7,685 nucleotides of DNA from an uncultured Hyphomicrobiales bacterium. GTDB lineage: Bacteria > Pseudomonadota > Alphaproteobacteria > Rhizobiales > Aestuariivirgaceae. The notes beneath the pieces were generated by a model. That model was not told the origin of the DNA, did no database searches, and saw nothing but the letters and a program-made list of their open reading frames with translations. This document shows positions 7,561-7,685 of the stretch, one piece after another. The stretch spans positions 1 to 7,685 of the forward strand of contig CAIYXE010000695.1 in the NCBI GenBank assembly GCA_903930095.1, in the 5' to 3' direction. The first letter of the stretch is position 1. Every line of letters begins with the position of its first letter. Both the position numbers and the translations under genes were made by a program.

Positions 7561-7685
7561 ATGACGTCAATCGCTCTCTTCGGTGCCGGCGGCAGCGTCG
7601 TCGATGAACTCCGCTTCGCAGCCACCACGGCGTCGACGCTGACCCTGATCTCTGCGCTTTCCGGCATCGAGCGCGTGGCGATCGG
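7561..7685 (+). CDS. 5' end of an unrecognised rightward gene (cut by window end)
   Basis: An open frame starts at the ATG at 7561, with GAGG eight bases upstream (7549-7552), and stays open for 41 codons to the window edge; the two other forward frames meet stops within about 80 bases. The peptide begins MTSIALFGAGG, whose hydrophobic strand followed by G-x-G-G resembles the first strand of a dinucleotide-binding fold. The following residues (SVVDELRFAATTASTLTLIS) do not continue a pattern I recognise, so I assign no function. Divergent placement opposite a catabolic operon would suit either a regulator or a further pathway enzyme. Confidence 0.45.
   Translation, partial: MTSIALFGAGGSVVDELRFAATTASTLTLISALSGIERVAI

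Overview
The window is GC-rich DNA whose protein families, ribosome-binding sites and gene order suggest an alphaproteobacterium, probably of the order Hyphomicrobiales (Rhizobiales). This is inferred from the style of the proteins and of the intergenic hairpins; no rRNA or other marker gene is present.

Nearly everything belongs to one leftward (minus-strand) carbohydrate uptake and catabolism operon. In transcription order it holds an HpcH/HpaI-family aldolase (7471-6704), a D-2-hydroxyacid dehydrogenase (6704-5661, sharing one base with the aldolase gene), and a secreted substrate-binding protein (5581-4124). These are followed by two CUT1-type ABC permeases (4052-3171 and 3158-2319), a MalK/UgpC-type ATPase (2316-1243), and a protein whose N-terminal part resembles D-apionate lactonase (ApnL; from 1222 downwards). 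The binding protein, permeases and ATPase form a complete ABC importer. The three enzyme families (lactonase, 2-hydroxyacid dehydrogenase, aldolase) are what would be needed to open a sugar lactone, change its oxidation state and cleave the carbon chain. The substrate is not visible in the sequence; a branched or unusual aldonic acid or lactone is a reasonable inference.

The left end is broken. Lactonase-like sequence stops near base 270 (about residue 318). From there to base 16, a different minus-strand frame encodes a C-terminal fragment of the kind found in alphaproteobacterial serine-recombinase and mobile-element proteins. The lactonase frame runs on only as out-of-frame sequence to a stop at 32. 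The lactonase has therefore been cut by a rearrangement, or the sequence is chimeric at this point.

The right end is a divergent regulatory region (7472-7560) with plausible promoter elements on both strands and two small inverted repeats. It is followed by the start of a rightward gene (7561 to beyond the window) that I do not recognise. Smaller structures include a perfect 12-bp-stem hairpin between the binding-protein and first permease genes, a weaker hairpin before the binding-protein gene, and a 16-bp tandem duplication that built the junction between the two permease genes. I saw no tRNA, rRNA, CRISPR array or complete insertion sequence.
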